This document shows positions 5,093 through 5,952 of a stretch of DNA of 5,952 nt, piece by piece. The DNA comes from an uncultured Collinsella sp. Lineage in GTDB: Bacteria; Actinomycetota; Coriobacteriia; Coriobacteriales; Coriobacteriaceae. The position numbers were made by a program, and so were the translations under genes. The notes beneath the pieces are model-generated. The model did not search any database. It was not told the origin of the DNA and saw only the letters and a program-made list of their open reading frames with translations. How positions within the stretch are numbered: position 1 is the first letter of the stretch; each line of letters starts with the position of its first letter. The stretch covers positions 1 to 5,952 of the forward strand of contig USHR01000112.1 of assembly GCA_900554495.1 (NCBI GenBank). Direction: 5' to 3'.

Positions 5093-5952
5093 ATGTTCTA
5101 CACGCTAACCGCTAACCCGGCTGTCGACATGACGGTTTCGAGCTCTCCGCTCGAGCCCGACGAGAACGTCCGCACCGGCTCGGCCAGCTACACGGCTAAC
5201 GGCAAGGGCCTCGACGTGTCCTTCGCCTTTAAGAAGATGGGCGTCGACACCGTCGCGCTCGGCTTCTTCGCTGGCTTCACGGGCAAGTTCATCGTCGAGG
5301 AGGTCATGAACCTGGGTTGCCTCTGCCGCCCGGTCTGGACCGACGGTATCACGCGCATTAACACCTACGTCAACGATGGCCAGCACGAGTACGGCATCCT
5401 GAACCCGGGTGCTCCTATTACGCCGCAGCACCAGGAGGAGCTCTACAACATCCTGGACACCGCGGGCGATCTCGAGTGCCTGATCGTTTCCGGCTCCGTG
5501 CCTCCCAAAGCTACGCCCGACTTCCTGGCTCAGGTCATGGAGCACGCTCAGGCTCGTGGCGCCGACGTCGTCCTGGACCTGTCCTCCGACAAGCTCAAGG
5601 AGCTCGCTCACAAGAAGCCGCTGCTCATCAAGCCGAACCATCACGAGATGAAGGCCATCTTCGGCGTGCCGGTCGACACCGACGACGAGGTCCGCGTTGC
5701 CATGAAGATGGCTCACGACGCTGGCGTTCAGAACGTGCTGCTCACCCGTGGTAGCCGCGGCGACGCTTACTTCTCCAACGGCGAGGATATTTGGTACGCC
5801 AAGCGTGAGTTCAACATCAAGCTGGTTTCTTCTGTCTGCGCCGGCGACTGCACCCTCGCTGCGTTCCTGCACAAGTGGTACAGGGATCGCGACAACGTCG
5901 AGGAGGCCATGAAGCTCGCTATGGCCACCGGCGCCAACGTTGCCGAGTCCGT
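5093..5952 (+). CDS. fruK: 1-phosphofructokinase (PfkB family), 3' end missing
   Basis: The enzyme phosphorylates fructose-1-phosphate with ATP to fructose-1,6-bisphosphate, the step after FruA. The first 286 codons are present and the gene runs off the right edge; family members are usually about 300-315 residues, so little is missing. ATG 5093 is preceded by AGGGGG (5079-5084) at 8 nt and gives the typical N-terminus MFYTLTANPAVD. Other family features are GFFAGFTGKFI, TRIN, LNPGAPIT, SGSVPP, IKPNHHE and the ATP-site block near 249-252 with the catalytic Asp252. Several motifs depart from the norm: NGKGLDV (36-42) where most have GGKGxNV, and CAGDC (249-253) where most have GAGDS. The catalytic aspartate is kept, so activity is likely. 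Context beside fruA favours fructose-1-phosphate, but tagatose-6-phosphate kinase or another PfkB sugar kinase cannot be excluded. Confidence 0.85.
   Translation, partial: MFYTLTANPAVDMTVSSSPLEPDENVRTGSASYTANGKGLDVSFAFKKMGVDTVALGFFAGFTGKFIVEEVMNLGCLCRPVWTDGITRINTYVNDGQHEYGILNPGAPITPQHQEELYNILDTAGDLECLIVSGSVPPKATPDFLAQVMEHAQARGADVVLDLSSDKLKELAHKKPLLIKPNHHEMKAIFGVPVDTDDEVRVAMKMAHDAGVQNVLLTRGSRGDAYFSNGEDIWYAKREFNIKLVSSVCAGDCTLAAFLHKWYRDRDNVEEAMKLAMATGANVAES

Overview
The window looks like chromosomal DNA from a high-GC Gram-positive bacterium. I favour the Coriobacteriia (Collinsella or a close relative), judging from codon use rich in GCC/GAG/AAG/CTG, protein sequence style and gene layout. That placement is an inference; no rRNA or marker gene is present. 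The window carries a compact sugar phosphotransferase (PTS) locus. Left to right it holds: the 5' end of a divergent RpiR-type regulator (minus strand, cut by the window edge); fruA, a one-chain fructose permease with domain order EIIB-EIIC-EIIA; ptsH (HPr); ptsI (Enzyme I); and most of fruK (1-phosphofructokinase, PfkB family, cut by the right edge).

Together the genes form a complete relay. Enzyme I (His188) takes phosphate from PEP and passes it to HPr (His15), then to the FruA EIIA domain (His581), then to EIIB (Cys12), and finally to fructose as it crosses EIIC. FruK would then convert fructose-1-phosphate to fructose-1,6-bisphosphate for glycolysis. The sensor for the pathway is probably the divergent regulator, whose effector domain lies outside the window.

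Transcription appears to be split. fruA has its own leader, with operator-like repeats and two GC hairpins, and ends in a strong intrinsic terminator (2431-2464). ptsH-ptsI-fruK follow after a gene-free interval of about 450 bp and probably have their own promoter. A hairpin plus T-tract between ptsH and ptsI could act as a partial terminator, giving more HPr than Enzyme I.

The most unusual sequence is the gene-free interval 2465-2917. It contains a 61-bp near-palindrome (2482-2542), a 129-bp fold-back element with perfect 31-bp inverted arms (2652-2780), and a ptsH leader that can pair with its own Shine-Dalgarno sequence. These elements, not a new protein system, are where undescribed biology is most likely. 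The four recognisable PTS and kinase proteins are ordinary family members, apart from several motif departures in FruK and smaller ones in HPr and Enzyme I.
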